From contig CP012817.1 of the NCBI GenBank assembly GCA_001936135.1, forward strand, positions 2,976,001-3,040,000: a DNA stretch of 64,000 nucleotides, given 5' to 3'. Position 1 is the first letter of the stretch. Every line of letters starts with the position of its first letter. The position numbers were made by a program, and so were the translations under genes. Source of the DNA: Saccharomycopsis fibuligera x Saccharomycopsis cf. fibuligera (lineage: Eukaryota; Ascomycota; Saccharomycetes; Ascoideales; Saccharomycopsidaceae). This document shows, in pieces, positions 1 through 11,006 of the stretch. The notes below the pieces were generated by a model. The model was not told where the DNA came from. It did not search any database and saw only the letters and a program-made list of their open reading frames with translations.

Positions 1-239
1 AACAGGGTGGTAAATTGAATAGGCACAAAGTAGTAATAACTAAAGGATTAATAGGATGAAATTGAGCACAAGATGAAAAAAAGATACATTTTCAACTTTA
101 TGCCTTTTCATCTTTTCCGTTTTTCTTGTCTTGTGTTTTTTTTTTCTTTTTATTTTTTTTTTCTTTTTCTCATTTGCTTTTGCTACCGAGTGAAAATAGA
201 GGTGCAGAGTTGGATATCATTGAGAGTATTAACTCTGAT

Positions 240-1132
240 TCAAACAATAATACAACATTTACTATCTTTCACTTTCCCTTTACCATCAGCATTTTGACCT
301 GATTGGGAATTTCCAGCTTGTTGGCTGTAATGCTGATTTTGGTCTGCGTTTGATTGACCAGCACCAGCGCCAACTTGTTGTTGCTTGTTGTTTAAGTCAG
401 CACCGCCAACAGCTCCCAAATTATTAGCACTACCATTGCCATTAACTTGTTCAGAAGATTCAGTGATACTGTTACTTGCTTGCTTTTCACTAGCTCTTTG
501 TTGTTTTCTAATATTTCTCACCAACCCGTAAAAGGAGTTCTCAACGTTAATTTTTTGTTTAGCTGAGGTTTCATAAAATTCACAATTGAAACCCTTGGAT
601 AAATCTAAACCTTCATCGTAACTAACTTGTCTTTCATCCTCTAAATCACACTTGTTACCAACAAGTAAAACCGGCACAGTGTCTGAATCTTTGACCCTAA
701 GGATTTGTTGGTAAAAGGTGGTCAATTCTTCAAAAGAGGATCTTGAAGTTACGGAGTAAACTAATAAGAACCCTTCACCGGTTCTCATATATTGTTCTCT
801 CATGGCGGAATACTCTTCTTGACCAGCGGTATCCAACACATCTAATAATGCTGGCTCTCCATCTATTATGCAGTTTTTACGGTATGAATCTTCAATGGTT
901 GGGTCATACTCGTCCACGAAATGAGATTGGATCAACTGAATGGTCAATGCGGATTTACCAACACCACCGCCGCCAACAACGACTAACTTGTACTCTTTGA
1001 TATTCTAAATGGATGGTTAGTATAGAGCAATAGAGATGAAGCGAGAAAAAAGTAGTACCGAAACAACACTCAAGTCATTGCTTCACAAATAACGGCTTTA
1101 AAAATGAAGAAAATACATACATTTGCGGACAT
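240..1132 (-). CDS. RAS1: Ras-family small GTPase RAS1 (one intron)
   Basis: Ras GTPase, expected to activate adenylate cyclase/PKA and MAPK signalling at the plasma membrane. The main exon gives the G1 loop GGGGVGKS (residues 15-22), effector region [26 protein letters not shown] and ETSAK. After these comes a long Asn/Gln/Gly/Ser-rich linker and the C-terminus KCCIIV, a CaaX box with an adjacent Cys for farnesylation plus palmitoylation. The main exon lacks its own ATG. A 12-nt first exon (1121-1132, MSAN) joins it through an intron at 1005-1120, with donor GTATGT, branch TACTAAC (1016-1022 on the other strand) and acceptor TTTAG, phase 0, giving [16 protein letters not shown]. Total about 258 aa. 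RAS1 rather than RSR1 because of the [16 protein letters not shown] core and the AGQEEY switch II. Very confident of the family. Confidence 0.96.
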
Positions 1133-1506
1133 AGCTGATTAATGGAAAAAGTTTATAGTATAGTATTGATAAAAGTAAGACGATAACTGACGTGTGAGAA
1201 TGAGCTTGAGGTGAAATGAGATGGATGGCAGCGCAAAAGGAAAAAGTCTTTAAAATGGTGTGCACAATTGAGTGTTACTAAGTCAGCTTTTGCGTGTATG
1301 TTTTACTTTGAAATATTTTGTTTTTGACTTGTTGGTCAGACACAAGATATGGAAATAGTAAATGTAGTGTCAATTGAATCGAATGGCAATAGATTGAGAA
1401 GATGAAATTGAGTAAGTTGTTTTCTTTTTCTTTTTTTTTTTATTTTTATTTTTTTTTTTATTTTTTTCCTGCCTGTCTACCTTTCTTTCTGGAAGCGCAA
1501 GAAAAA

Positions 1507-1512
<6 letters not shown>

Positions 1513-1539
<27 letters not shown>
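1513..1539. repeat. Poly(A) run of 27
   Basis: Uninterrupted A on the + strand, bordered by further A-rich sequence, about 380 bp upstream of the RAS1 start. Typical nucleosome-depleting poly(dA:dT) tract; length in an assembly is unreliable. Confidence 0.85.
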
Positions 1540-1973
1540 TAAAAATAAAATTAAAAAGTTTAAAAATTAATTTTTAGCAAATTGAAAAGACTGTAACTTG
1601 TTGCTGATATGAACTGACTTGACGGGGCTTCAATTTGGGTTTATTGATGAAATCAACTGGAATAATAGCAAGTTTGCCGAGAGAACAAGCAAACAGGATA
1701 TGTATTCTACCAAACTATGCACTGATACTGATAGAGAGGTAGAGTAGCACCGGGAAAAAAAAGCGAAAGATGACGATAGACAGCGCTCAAAAACGAGATA
1801 AAACAGCTAAAAGATGCAAGATTTTTATCCAGTAAGTACCACCCAGAAACTCTGAACTCTGAACTCTGAACTTGCAAAGTGCTAATTAATTGCCAATTGC
1901 AAGATGCAAATTGCCAAAGATCGGCACTCAATTCACTACGACGCAGCGCAAACTGAGTATCCAAGAAACTTGC

Positions 1974-2135
1974 TGCGTCACTGCCTACAGCCCGCTATAT
2001 AACTATATGCGGTCATGTGGACTATCTGTATGATACTTGCATCATCGCACATTATATAACGAATAGTTACACCATGACGCGGTCATATACGATAGTACGC
2101 ATACTGTTACATACTGATACACCTGTATGCGTCAC
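1974..2135. promoter_or_regulatory. Cluster of TGACGC/GCGGTCA half-sites upstream of RAS1
   Basis: Four related elements lie within about 160 bp: TGCGTCA (1974-1980), ATGCGGTCAT (2007-2016), the inverted repeat ATGACGCGGTCAT (2074-2086) and ATGCGTCAC (2127-2135). They resemble bZIP (ATF/CREB-type TGACG) half-sites. That they are functional, and act on RAS1, is inference from position only. Confidence 0.35.
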
Positions 2136-2586
2136 ACATACAGAATTCTGTCTGAGGCTTTACCACTTTAATGCTTTATAAACTGCTAATCTGTCTGGGC
2201 AGCCAGTCGCAAATACAAACGCTTGTGTGCTCAAGGGTGTGGTTTCGAGAGTGGTTGCCACTGGGCTGCCGTTATTGTAGCTTTCGGTCTACTGCGTAGC
2301 TGCTGCTACGCAGCCAGCACCCAGCAAAAGCACCAGCACCACCGCAACCGTTGGACTGCAGTTGTAACTGTCTCACATTCCGTAGCACTTGCAGTCATGG
2401 TGTGTACGACCAAGATTGTACAACGCAGGAAAGTTATACAGGCTCAAGAGAAAACGTAACAAGAAAAGTGTGCAAGATTATAGTACAGGAATAAAATTTA
2501 TCAGAAAAGAACAAAAACCAAAACAAGAGATTACCAAGGTTAGATAGACAGTAAAAGTACATATATATGGGAAAAATCATACAGAA

Positions 2587-3993
2587 TTACTTTATGTTAT
2601 ACTTTTTCTTGCAATCATCACAATACCACGTTCCCGTTGGCGGCGAGCTAAGTCCCACACATTGTAAATGGAACCACTGAATCTTGCACTTGTCATTATC
2701 ACAACCAATCATTTCACCAAATGATACTTGTTGACAAACACAGTACACCTCATTAGCATTATCTTCGTCATCATCTTGTGCTGCTGCTGCTGCCGATTGC
2801 TGATGCTGCTGCTGCTGCGACTGCTGCACATGCTGTTCTTTTTTGTTAGTTTTTTTCACGGTTTTTTGTCTTTTGCGATCATTGCTTTCATCCTTTACTG
2901 ACACCGAAGTGTTGTTGTTAGCCTGCCGGCTGTGTGTACTGCTGTTGTTACCGCTATTGCCGTTGTTGCCGCTACCTGCGCCACTATGTATGTTGTTTCC
3001 GCTATTGCCAGAATGCGCATTATTGTGACCAGTATTTGCACTATTGGCCCCATGACCGTGACCGTGGCCATGCTGAGTTTGAGGCACAGAACGGCTGCTG
3101 CTGCTGCCTTTACCGCTGCTATTACCCTTGCCGCTGTTACTTGAGTGACCAGAATTACTATTACTATTATTACTATTATTGTTGTTATTATTGTGACTGT
3201 GGTTGCCGCTGTGGCCAGCACCATTGCCACTAGTGGCGTTATTCGGCCTCTTTTTGCGGTTTGAGGATGAAGCCGGAGTAGACTCTCTAGTTCTTGACGA
3301 TCCACCAGCAGCGGTGTTGTTTCTGTTTTTGCCCTTGCCTTGTGCGCCTTGTTGATTACTGTTGGATGACGACGAACCAGCAGCAGCACTATTATCTCCT
3401 GAAGAGGAGGCGGCGGCGCCAGTGGCAGCAGCACCAGCACCAGCAGCAGTTCCATTAGAACGGTCATCATGTTGCGCTGCTTTTCTAGCGGCAATTGCCT
3501 CTCTACGAGACTCACTGCGCTGACTTTGCACTGATTTATTTTCCGGTAACTTAGAGTCGCTAATCACCGCAGGATGATTCTTGGGGCCGAATTTGATGAT
3601 CTTGGGGATTTCATTCTCAATAATGTGTTCAAAATCGTGGTTGATCCGATCAAGATGTTTGACCATGAGGTCGGCGGCTAAATTGGCAATAGTCATCTTT
3701 TCTTCGTAGCAGGGCAAATTGCTTAGAAGCAAGCCTTTAATATGTTCAAGACGCCGGGTCTTCTCTTTAGTGACAGCTTCCCCGGCGGCATCGGATCTGG
3801 CAGAGAGGGAGGTGTACTGGCGGATTCGGTGGTTGAGCTCAGCTTGGCTGTTGATACATTTGGCGTCAATCTCCTTGAGCAAAGTGAACTGGCGAACAAT
3901 GTCCAGGGGAAAGGCCTGGAGAGCGTCGGCAAAGTCGTTGATGGCTAGGTACGAGTTGTCACTGTCGACAGAGTGGTGCTTTGCGTAGGACAT
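2587..3993 (-). CDS. PHO23: Rpd3L histone-deacetylase subunit, ING family (Pho23)
   Basis: Chromatin reader subunit of the large Rpd3/Sin3 histone deacetylase complex. The N-terminal ING segment (about residues 15-115) contains [19 protein letters not shown] and a later [10 protein letters not shown] stretch, both shared with yeast Pho23 rather than Yng1/Yng2. A long Ser/Asn/Gly/His-rich linker follows. The C-terminal PHD finger (about 417-464) shows Cys4-His-Cys3 spacing, with [16 protein letters not shown] and WFHLQC, expected to bind H3K4me3. 468 aa, longer than the yeast protein only through the linker. Start ATG at 3993, with an immediate ING match. Divergent to PIN2. The middle is highly repetitive (AAT, AGC and GCA codons). 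YNG2 was the alternative considered. Confidence 0.9.
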   Translation of the reverse strand: MSYAKHHSVDSDNSYLAINDFADALQAFPLDIVRQFTLLKEIDAKCINSQAELNHRIRQYTSLSARSDAAGEAVTKEKTRRLEHIKGLLLSNLPCYEEKMTIANLAADLMVKHLDRINHDFEHIIENEIPKIIKFGPKNHPAVISDSKLPENKSVQSQRSESRREAIAARKAAQHDDRSNGTAAGAGAAATGAAASSSGDNSAAAGSSSSNSNQQGAQGKGKNRNNTAAGGSSRTRESTPASSSNRKKRPNNATSGNGAGHSGNHSHNNNNNNSNNSNSNSGHSSNSGKGNSSGKGSSSSRSVPQTQHGHGHGHGANSANTGHNNAHSGNSGNNIHSGAGSGNNGNSGNNSSTHSRQANNNTSVSVKDESNDRKRQKTVKKTNKKEQHVQQSQQQQHQQSAAAAAQDDDEDNANEVYCVCQQVSFGEMIGCDNDKCKIQWFHLQCVGLSSPPTGTWYCDDCKKKYNIK

Positions 3994-4353
3994 GATCTAA
4001 TAGCGCGTGGTGCGTGGTATGCTAGATGGCGTGGGTATGAAGCTCAGTAATTATCTCATCGCCATCTCTCGTCTTTATTTCTTTTGTTCTTTTTGCCTGT
4101 ATTACTTTGAGTCCAGTTCACTGATTTTGGCGTTTTCCTTTTGGCGATAGTTAGCACGTGAGAAGTCACATGACTCAAACACATGTTCTATTAATAGCAG
4201 CGGCCAGCACATTACACGGCGTTCCTCGCTCAAACACTGATTTGATCAAGAAATAAGGGTCCATAATCTACGACAACAGACACTTCAACATCTTCCCTTT
4301 ACTATAAGCCTCAACCGCTCTCAGGTAACTGCTCTCTAGTAACCACTCAGCCA
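3994..4353. promoter_or_regulatory. Divergent promoter PHO23/PIN2
   Basis: 360 bp between two divergent starts. Visible sites are CTCATCGC (PAC-like) at 4055-4062, CACGTG at 4155-4160 and GTCACATGAC at 4165-4174, the last two being E-box/Cbf1-type motifs. Which gene each serves is not determinable from sequence. Confidence 0.5.
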
Positions 4354-5979
4354 ATGATGCTTATAACTGACAGAGTAGTCTGCGCCTCCAACGCAGTGCT
4401 CTTCCAATCCGTGGCTAAGCGTGATACCATGGGCTCCATCAAAAGCACCGCTGAATCATTCAAGTCCTGGGACACTTGCATGGACAACAAAACTTGCAAA
4501 ATCGTGGTGATTGTCCTTATCGTTATTGGCGGCTTGCTTCTATTTTGGGTCCTTAGCAGCATTGCTCGTTGCTTGTGTTGTGGGGTGTCTTGTGCTTCGT
4601 CATTTTGCTGCTGTTTTGCCAACATGTGCAGTTGCTGTGGTGGATCTTCGTCTAATTTTAAAAAAGATTATCAAAGCGCTAATCAGTATCCACCTCCGGG
4701 CCCACCAATCAATTATCAGCCACAACCTTACTCTCCAATAAATTTTGATGATTCAAAGCAAAGTTATAGTAACAACAATACTGACAATTTGGCTCCTGCC
4801 CCATTGCCGTCGCAAATTTTCAAACCAAAACCAGCAGCGCCAGCGCCAGCGCCTTCTAATAATCCACTTTATAACGCTGCAACGCAACAGTATGGTGAGA
4901 ATAACATTTATGCTAACCCATATAATGAAAAACCATTGTCTGCAAACCATGCGAACTCTTTTAGTAACAACAATAACAGTACTAATACTAATACTAATAA
5001 CAACAACAACCCATTTGGTGATCCAGCTGCTGGTCTGGCCGTCGGTGGGGCTGCTCATGGTAATGTTAATGGTAACGATATTCCAATGAATGACTTATCT
5101 AGTGTTCAGTATACTGCTTCAGGAAACGGGTACAAAATTTCGAAATTACAGCCTAGCGCTACAGGGGCCACTGGGACTGGCGCTATTGGAGCTGGCTCCA
5201 ACCCATATGATTATAATAATGCATATACCGGCTACTCTGGTGGATACAGTAACGGCTACGATAATCCGAAATTCAACGGCAACAATAATAGTAATGACAC
5301 GGCATACCCAGGAATGGCGGGATACGATCGTCATGATTTAAATGACAACAATTTCAACGATCATAATAACACTAACGCTATGATTTCGTCGAATCCTACG
5401 TCGGGCTATTCGGTGATTCATGACAGTTACACTGGTTCGTCTTCTGGCGCAGGCGCTGCTCTTGCTGGCGCTGCTGTTGGAGTGACCGGTAGCAGTAATC
5501 AACAGACGCATGCTGCGTTCCAAGGGACTTATGCTGGTGCGGCTAGTTCTGGTACTGGTAATGGCACTCCGGTAGCTGGAAGTTACACAAACGCCAGCAG
5601 CACTGCCAATGGCATCAACAGTAATAGCAATAATGCATACGGATATGGTGCCAGTAACTCTAATAATCAATCCAGTTATGGTGCAAATGCAAGCAAGTAT
5701 GGTGGTTTCAGCAACATGAATGCCATCAGTTACAACAATAATAACAATATTTCCAATAAAAGAGGCTCCAGCAACGACAGCTTGCCAACTGCGCCATATC
5801 CAACAACAAACCCATTATTATCGGTCAGCAACACAGTATATGATCCGCTAGCAGATACTACTGAAAACAGAGACAATAGCAATAGCAATGGGAGTGGCGG
5901 GACGCAGAAACCTGCCTTGCCGTATCCTACTGATAGTGTATCAATATTTGATACAAATTCGAGGAATTTTAATCATTGA
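4354..5979 (+). CDS. PIN2: Pin2-like single-pass membrane protein with Cys-rich tail
   Basis: Homologue of yeast Pin2, an exomer-dependent plasma-membrane/TGN protein with a prion-like cytosolic tail. The short N-terminus is followed by SFKSWDTCMDNKTCK, almost identical to the Pin2 pre-membrane motif. Next come one strongly hydrophobic segment (about residues 49-72), a Cys-rich juxtamembrane patch with many CC and CCC groups that are likely palmitoylated, and some 430 residues of Asn/Ser/Gly/Tyr-rich low-complexity sequence containing PPGPP and repeated NNN. 541 aa, about twice yeast Pin2, the extra length being low complexity. Two other in-frame ATGs (the next codon, and codon 26) could also serve as starts. 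Membership rests on the short conserved block; function is transferred from the family. Confidence 0.75.
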   Translation: MMLITDRVVCASNAVLFQSVAKRDTMGSIKSTAESFKSWDTCMDNKTCKIVVIVLIVIGGLLLFWVLSSIARCLCCGVSCASSFCCCFANMCSCCGGSSSNFKKDYQSANQYPPPGPPINYQPQPYSPINFDDSKQSYSNNNTDNLAPAPLPSQIFKPKPAAPAPAPSNNPLYNAATQQYGENNIYANPYNEKPLSANHANSFSNNNNSTNTNTNNNNNPFGDPAAGLAVGGAAHGNVNGNDIPMNDLSSVQYTASGNGYKISKLQPSATGATGTGAIGAGSNPYDYNNAYTGYSGGYSNGYDNPKFNGNNNSNDTAYPGMAGYDRHDLNDNNFNDHNNTNAMISSNPTSGYSVIHDSYTGSSSGAGAALAGAAVGVTGSSNQQTHAAFQGTYAGAASSGTGNGTPVAGSYTNASSTANGINSNSNNAYGYGASNSNNQSSYGANASKYGGFSNMNAISYNNNNNISNKRGSSNDSLPTAPYPTTNPLLSVSNTVYDPLADTTENRDNSNSNGSGGTQKPALPYPTDSVSIFDTNSRNFNH

Positions 5980-6036
5980 GGGTGGCAGTTGAGTTGAGTG
6001 CTGAGAATTAGGTGGAAGACATATTGCGTCTTTGGA

Positions 6037-6066
6037 GAAGAAGAAGAAGAAGAAGAAGAAGAAGAA
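6037..6066 (+). repeat. (GAA)10 microsatellite
   Basis: Ten perfect GAA units in the PIN2 3' flank. Confidence 0.9.
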
Positions 6067-6808
6067 TTGTGGTGAGGATTAGCTATGAAAGATGGATATT
6101 GTGTGTTACATAAAACAGCATTTATAATAGACTTTTTCTTTGAAATGGACTTTTTTTCAATGGTTAACCATATGTCGGTGTGTTGCTACATTATGGCAGA
6201 TTATGAAATCTAGCTTTGATGCTTTCGTATTGCTACGCTTTTTTACAATTGCATTTTGTTTGTTGGCTTATTCCGAATTGATGAGATTAGCTTTTCAGGT
6301 TTTAGTTATTTTACTGTGCTCAACTTTTTATTATTATCTTGTTTGAATGTTTTTTTGCTTTTTTTTTTTTTGCTTTTTGTTCATGCTGCTGTTCTTTCTC
6401 TTAGTTAAGTTTGAGTTCTTGATTCTTGTTTGATTTACACTGTTGTTTACTTGAATTTTTACGGGTTTTTTTGTTTAATTATTGAATATGTAAGTTGTTG
6501 CTTTTTTACCATTCAAACAACTAAGGCATGTTTGCTGTTTTGAGCTTACACTTTACCACTTCTTGCTAACTAATGAACAGAGCATGCAAAGCAGCAGCCG
6601 GCACTACTTGCTCCTATGCCAGTTCTGCTGTCCATGGACTTGTATCATATTTTGTTGTTTCAGGTCTTGAGTATGGCTTAAGTGCGCTTGCCGGATTGGT
6701 GTTAACTATATGTCACATGATCTGTTATCTTGTCCGGCGTACAAGTGCAGGGCAAAGAGCATCTATCACTGATCGGTGGATGAGTGTGGCGAGTCTTACG
6801 CCGCATGC

Positions 6809-6815
6809 TATAAAA
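6809..6815 (+). promoter_or_regulatory. TATA box (TATAAAA) of the AVT gene
   Basis: Consensus TATAAAA about 250 bp before the preferred ATG at 7068 and downstream of the in-frame ATG at 6573, supporting the later start. Confidence 0.5.
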
Positions 6816-7067
6816 CAGAGTACACAGTACACAGCACAACCACCGTCCTTCTTCTTCTCTCAACTGTACAGTATACTAATCCTTTTTTGCTGCGGCTCGC
6901 CGTTTTCTCTGTATTTCACTTTTATCGAGGAAGACGTTAAACAAGACCTTTGTGTACTGTATCTACAGTCACAGCCATCGTTCATTTCGTTATCAGCACA
7001 GATAACATCATCATCATCAAGATTAATCACACGACAACTGATCTCATCTCACAATCTCAATATTACG

Positions 7068-9680
7068 ATGAGTCAACCACTGCCTTCCAAGGCACCAAAT
7101 CCAAATACTAGTACCGTCTCCAATAGTCAAAAAGTCTCCTCGTCGTTGCTGTCGAATGTGCCCGCTAGCGTTTCTGCTGCTTTAAATGGTACACCTCCTT
7201 CGAGGAGGCAAAGCACCGCAAAGTTGGCCGCCAGTCCGTTGTTGATACGTTCAGATTCATTTACTCTGCGCAGACAGGATGGTAATGCCACTACGACCAG
7301 CACAACAGCTGGTGCCAATAATAACAATAACAATAATAGTAACAATCATACTAATACTAATACTAGTAATAATAGTAACTCAAACTCAGGCAGTAATAGC
7401 AACAGCAATGCCAATATTAATCCCAGAGCAAAGATATCAGCGATACAGTCAATGCTTCACCAAAGTCCTTCTTCCAACTCCGTATTCAGCATGTCTTCAT
7501 CCCCTAACTTTAACTCTTCTTCTTCCTATAACCCGCATAATTCTAACAATACCAATATCAATGACAACCCAATAAATCAGCTAAATAACAATAACACTCA
7601 TATAATGTTAAATCGTGGCGGTAGTCATAGCAGTACTGCTCTGTTACAGTTTCAAAATTTTAACAATTTTACTAATTTTGATAATCTTGATATTCCCAAT
7701 TTCGCCATTGATAACAATGATTATGATTTGTTAAACGAAGTTCATAAACATCTTGTGGCTGAAGATGCATCGTTGCATTTGCCCGGTGGTGATATTGCTA
7801 GAGACTTGTATAAGTTCACTAATAATACTGGGACATTGCCTCCTCCTCCGGTATCCGCACAGGGCACAGGGGCTATTGTTGATAGTGCTTCGCCAACTGT
7901 CAGCAGCAGAAACTCCATAATGTCTGGCAGTATAGCTAATGGTAGTGGTAACAATGCCAATGGTAATGCTACCAATGGTAATAGTTCTAATGGTGGTGGC
8001 AGTGGAACGGGGCCTGTCACTCCCACACCTCGCATTAGAAGATCAAGTTCATTTTCATTAGCTGAGAGAAGAGGCTCGAGTGCCAGTGGTATCAACGTGC
8101 CAGGTGGTTTTAGAAGGGAATATTTTGTGAAGAAGAAAAAGGACGAATTTTTAAAAAATTGCCCAGTGCTTGGTGTTAACAGTAGCAGTAGCAGTGGTAG
8201 TGGCCCTGAAAATGATAAAGTTAACTGTTCTAACAATGCTAATAGCAATGGTGTTGGCAATGGCCAATACGACAGTCCAGTATATGACGGCATGGTGGAT
8301 TTACCACCATTTATCACTAGAAATTTCATGGAATTCTTGAGTATTTATGGCCATTTTGCTGGCGAGTCTCTCGAAGATGAAGATTTCCAAACTTGCAAAT
8401 TATCCAATTCCAAAATTCTTGATGAAGAACTGTCTCCTTTGCTTGGTGAAAGACCTACACAATATGGCACTGCTTCTACTTCTCAACCGTCTAACATTGC
8501 AGCACCTCGCAAACCTGAAGCTACTGCTACACCATTAAAAGCATTTTTTTTGCTTTTGAAATCTTTTGTTGGCACCGGAATCCTCTTTCTTCCCAAGGCA
8601 TTTTTCAATGGCGGTCTTTTATTCTCCGCTGTAACTTTGATTTTCTTTGCCATTTACTCCTTTTGGTGCTATTATATTCTCATCAAGACCAAAGATGCGG
8701 TGCAAGTATCATCGTTTGGTGATATGGGACAACGTTTATTTGGCCGTAACATGAAATTTCTCATCATTTTCTCCATCATCTTATCTCAAATTGGGTTCGT
8801 TGGAGCATACTTAGTATTTACATCCACTAATTTACAAGCATTCTTGATCAATATGTTTCACTTGCATGTTGAAATCAAATCATTGATTTTGTTTCAATGT
8901 TTGATTTTCGTTCCATTATCATTAATTAGAAACATTACTAAACTTTCTCTCAGCTCTTTAGTCGCTAACTTGTTCATTTTTGTCGGACTCATGGTGATTA
9001 TTTACTACACTGCGGCTGATTTACTAGCTAATGGACCCGCTAAAGATATCGTGCAATTTAATAGCAATACATGGTCGCTCTTTATTGGGGTGGCAATTTT
9101 TGCCTTTGAAGGAATCGGCCTAATTATTCCTATTCAGGAATCTATGATTGAACCGCAAAAATTCCCCAAAGTGTTGTTTGCCGTTATTGCTACGGTTTCC
9201 TCCTTGATGCTTCTCGTGGGAATCCTTTGCTACTGGACATACGGCTCTAAGACAAACACAGTCATCATTTTGAACCTCCCGCAATCATCAATCTTTGTCA
9301 ACTCGGTACAATTATTCTATTCTATTGCGATCTTACTTTCTGCTCCATTGCAGCTTTTTCCTGTCATCAAGATTGTCGAAAACAAAATCTTTGGCAAGAA
9401 CTACAGTGGCAAAGTCAGCGCACTGGTTAAGTGGGCCAAGAATGCAGTTCGAGCATTGCTTGTGGTTACTTGTTGCACAATTGCGTACTTGGGCAGCACC
9501 AATTTGGACCGATTTGTTAGTTTTATTGGATGTTTTGCATGCATTCCTTTGGTTTATATGTATCCTCCGATGCTTCATTATCGGGCAGTTAGTAAGACGA
9601 AATGGGCTAGGGGGTTTGACGTGTTTTTGGTAATTTTTGGAGGGATTGCGATGGTGTATGTGTTGTTTCAGTTGATCTGA
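7068..9680 (+). CDS. AVT4: Vacuolar amino-acid exporter, AVT3/AVT4 type
   Basis: AAAP-family transporter expected to move neutral or basic amino acids out of the vacuole. From ATG 7068 the protein is 870 aa. A ~480-residue Ser/Asn-rich cytosolic N-terminus has TPRIRRSSSFSLAERRGS-type phosphosite-like stretches and FRREYFVKKKKDEF. About 11 membrane segments follow from residue ~487, opening with LKAFFLLLKSFVGTGILFLP, the family signature, and later FAFEGIGLIIPIQ. The long hydrophilic N-terminus is typical of Avt3/Avt4 rather than Avt1. The frame stays open upstream to an ATG at 6573, but that extension is unlike the family and crosses a TATA box. AVT3 versus AVT4 cannot be decided; many CUG-clade yeasts have one such gene. 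Confidence 0.85.
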   Translation: MSQPLPSKAPNPNTSTVSNSQKVSSSLLSNVPASVSAALNGTPPSRRQSTAKLAASPLLIRSDSFTLRRQDGNATTTSTTAGANNNNNNNSNNHTNTNTSNNSNSNSGSNSNSNANINPRAKISAIQSMLHQSPSSNSVFSMSSSPNFNSSSSYNPHNSNNTNINDNPINQLNNNNTHIMLNRGGSHSSTALLQFQNFNNFTNFDNLDIPNFAIDNNDYDLLNEVHKHLVAEDASLHLPGGDIARDLYKFTNNTGTLPPPPVSAQGTGAIVDSASPTVSSRNSIMSGSIANGSGNNANGNATNGNSSNGGGSGTGPVTPTPRIRRSSSFSLAERRGSSASGINVPGGFRREYFVKKKKDEFLKNCPVLGVNSSSSSGSGPENDKVNCSNNANSNGVGNGQYDSPVYDGMVDLPPFITRNFMEFLSIYGHFAGESLEDEDFQTCKLSNSKILDEELSPLLGERPTQYGTASTSQPSNIAAPRKPEATATPLKAFFLLLKSFVGTGILFLPKAFFNGGLLFSAVTLIFFAIYSFWCYYILIKTKDAVQVSSFGDMGQRLFGRNMKFLIIFSIILSQIGFVGAYLVFTSTNLQAFLINMFHLHVEIKSLILFQCLIFVPLSLIRNITKLSLSSLVANLFIFVGLMVIIYYTAADLLANGPAKDIVQFNSNTWSLFIGVAIFAFEGIGLIIPIQESMIEPQKFPKVLFAVIATVSSLMLLVGILCYWTYGSKTNTVIILNLPQSSIFVNSVQLFYSIAILLSAPLQLFPVIKIVENKIFGKNYSGKVSALVKWAKNAVRALLVVTCCTIAYLGSTNLDRFVSFIGCFACIPLVYMYPPMLHYRAVSKTKWARGFDVFLVIFGGIAMVYVLFQLI

Positions 9681-10650
9681 GTTGATTTTCTGATTTTGGC
9701 ACTGCGGCGGCTGTTGGTTGTTGTACTTTTTTGTTGATAAACTTGTTTATTCTCAGTTTTCTTTCTCTTTATAAACTTTTTTCCTAGAAACATTTCGGCA
9801 TAGGCTCTGTATTTAAACTATCATGATCAAATAAACAGTCACATTTTAATATTCTTTGAAATACAGATCAGCGCAATAATGATGATTCCGGAAAAGGGTT
9901 GGGATAGTAATTAAACAGAAAAGGAAGATCCTCAGGATGAAGGTAACTAGAGAAACTGTTTCGAGTTGAGATCAGCGCCGAGTGACGACAACAACAGAGA
10001 CTATGTGTATATCAGTTTCGGTTCAAGTTCATGCAATGTTGAGGCTTCAATTCCTCGTAAATTTGTAACTTACAAATTGTATGGTCACGATTTTTCAGCA
10101 TTTTTCCACATAAATATTACTACGAAGCTGCCGTCATACATGATATTGCATTAGTGTCACATACCGTATGTCCTTATCGGCATTGTATGAGAGAAAAAAA
10201 AACTTTAAATGCGCAGGCAATTTCAGTTTCCCGCTCACTGCATCATGTGATTGGCGCATATCTATTGGGTGCCGATAATAGAAGATAATAAATTAACATA
10301 TGCTAGCGGTGTGCACCAGCCACCACGTTGGGCGAAGGATGAGGGTCTGGGGCGCTGCCGAGCGGCAGCTGGCAGCAGGGCAGTGGCTGGTGCTCCTTCC
10401 TCGGGCGAAAGCGCAAAAGCGGCGAAACACCAGAATTCAGCGAACGAAGCAGTGAGTGGATGAGCGACTGGATGAGTAAATCAGTCAGTCAATAGACACA
10501 CGAATAAGTACAAGGTGCAAAAAGCAAGGAGAAAAACCGCGAAGTCAATGAACTAAGCAAAAAGCCAAAAAAATCTTCCTCGCGCGTGGTTTTACCGCTG
10601 TTTGCTTTACTCGATTATCAGTTCCTCATCATCATCACTATCCCCATTTA

Positions 10651-10653
10651 CTT

Positions 10654-10685
<32 letters not shown>

Positions 10686-10686
10686 T
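10651..10686 (+). repeat. CT-rich pyrimidine tract
   Basis: Alternating CTCTTT/CTCTCT, 36 bp, just upstream of the probable transcript start of the bHLH gene. Confidence 0.8.
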
Positions 10687-10760
10687 GTGACTATTAAACC
10701 ATCATCCAAAAACTGTTTACTACTGCTTCATCCCTCGGCCAGACTTGCATATACACAGTA

Positions 10761-10795
10761 GCACAGCACAGCACAGCACAGCACAGCACAGCACA
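10761..10795 (+). repeat. (GCACA)7 tandem repeat
   Basis: Seven perfect 5-bp units in the leader of the bHLH gene, about 210 bp before its ATG. Confidence 0.9.
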
Positions 10796-11006
10796 AGGCC
10801 AATCTTCAACAGCCGTATCTTGTCCACCATTTGCCCACTCTCCTCCACTCGTATACAAAGAAAAATTTCTCTTTTGCTGACTGTATCTATTTGACTTTCT
10901 CGGTACTTGCACTTTCTGAATACCTGGCAAGCCAATACCCACACTCGCAAAAGGGGCAAAATTAACCAAGATAACCCACTACATCTTACAATCTCACTGA
11001 GTCCAA

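Larger units (their letters stand above)
1133..2586. other. Spacer between PHO23 3' end and RAS1 5' end
   Basis: No supported gene in 1.45 kb; it is probably the RAS1 upstream region. It holds interrupted T-rich and A-rich tracts near 1420-1560, three copies of a GAACTCT heptamer near 1850-1870, and a cluster of GCGTCA/GCGGTCA-like elements (separate entry). Short open frames at 1707-1964 and 2223-2459 have no recognisable protein features. Confidence 0.6.
5980..7067. other. Spacer upstream of the AVT gene
   Basis: Contains the PIN2 3' region with a (GAA)10 run (6037-6066), T-rich sequence to about 6540, and then the AVT leader. The leader from 6573 is open in the AVT frame for 165 codons, but a TATA box at 6809-6815 and the lack of conserved sequence argue that it is untranslated. 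GTCACATGAT lies at 6712-6721. Confidence 0.55.
9681..11006. other. Spacer / upstream region of the PHO4-type gene
   Basis: 1.3 kb without a supported gene. The last 400 bp look like a long 5' leader: a CT-rich pyrimidine tract (10651-10686), seven GCACA units (10761-10795) and C/A-rich sequence up to the ATG. Nothing else is recognisable. Confidence 0.6.

Noticed and set aside
2895-3515. 206-codon frame overlapping PHO23
   Set aside because: Out-of-frame reading of the repetitive Ser/Asn linker.
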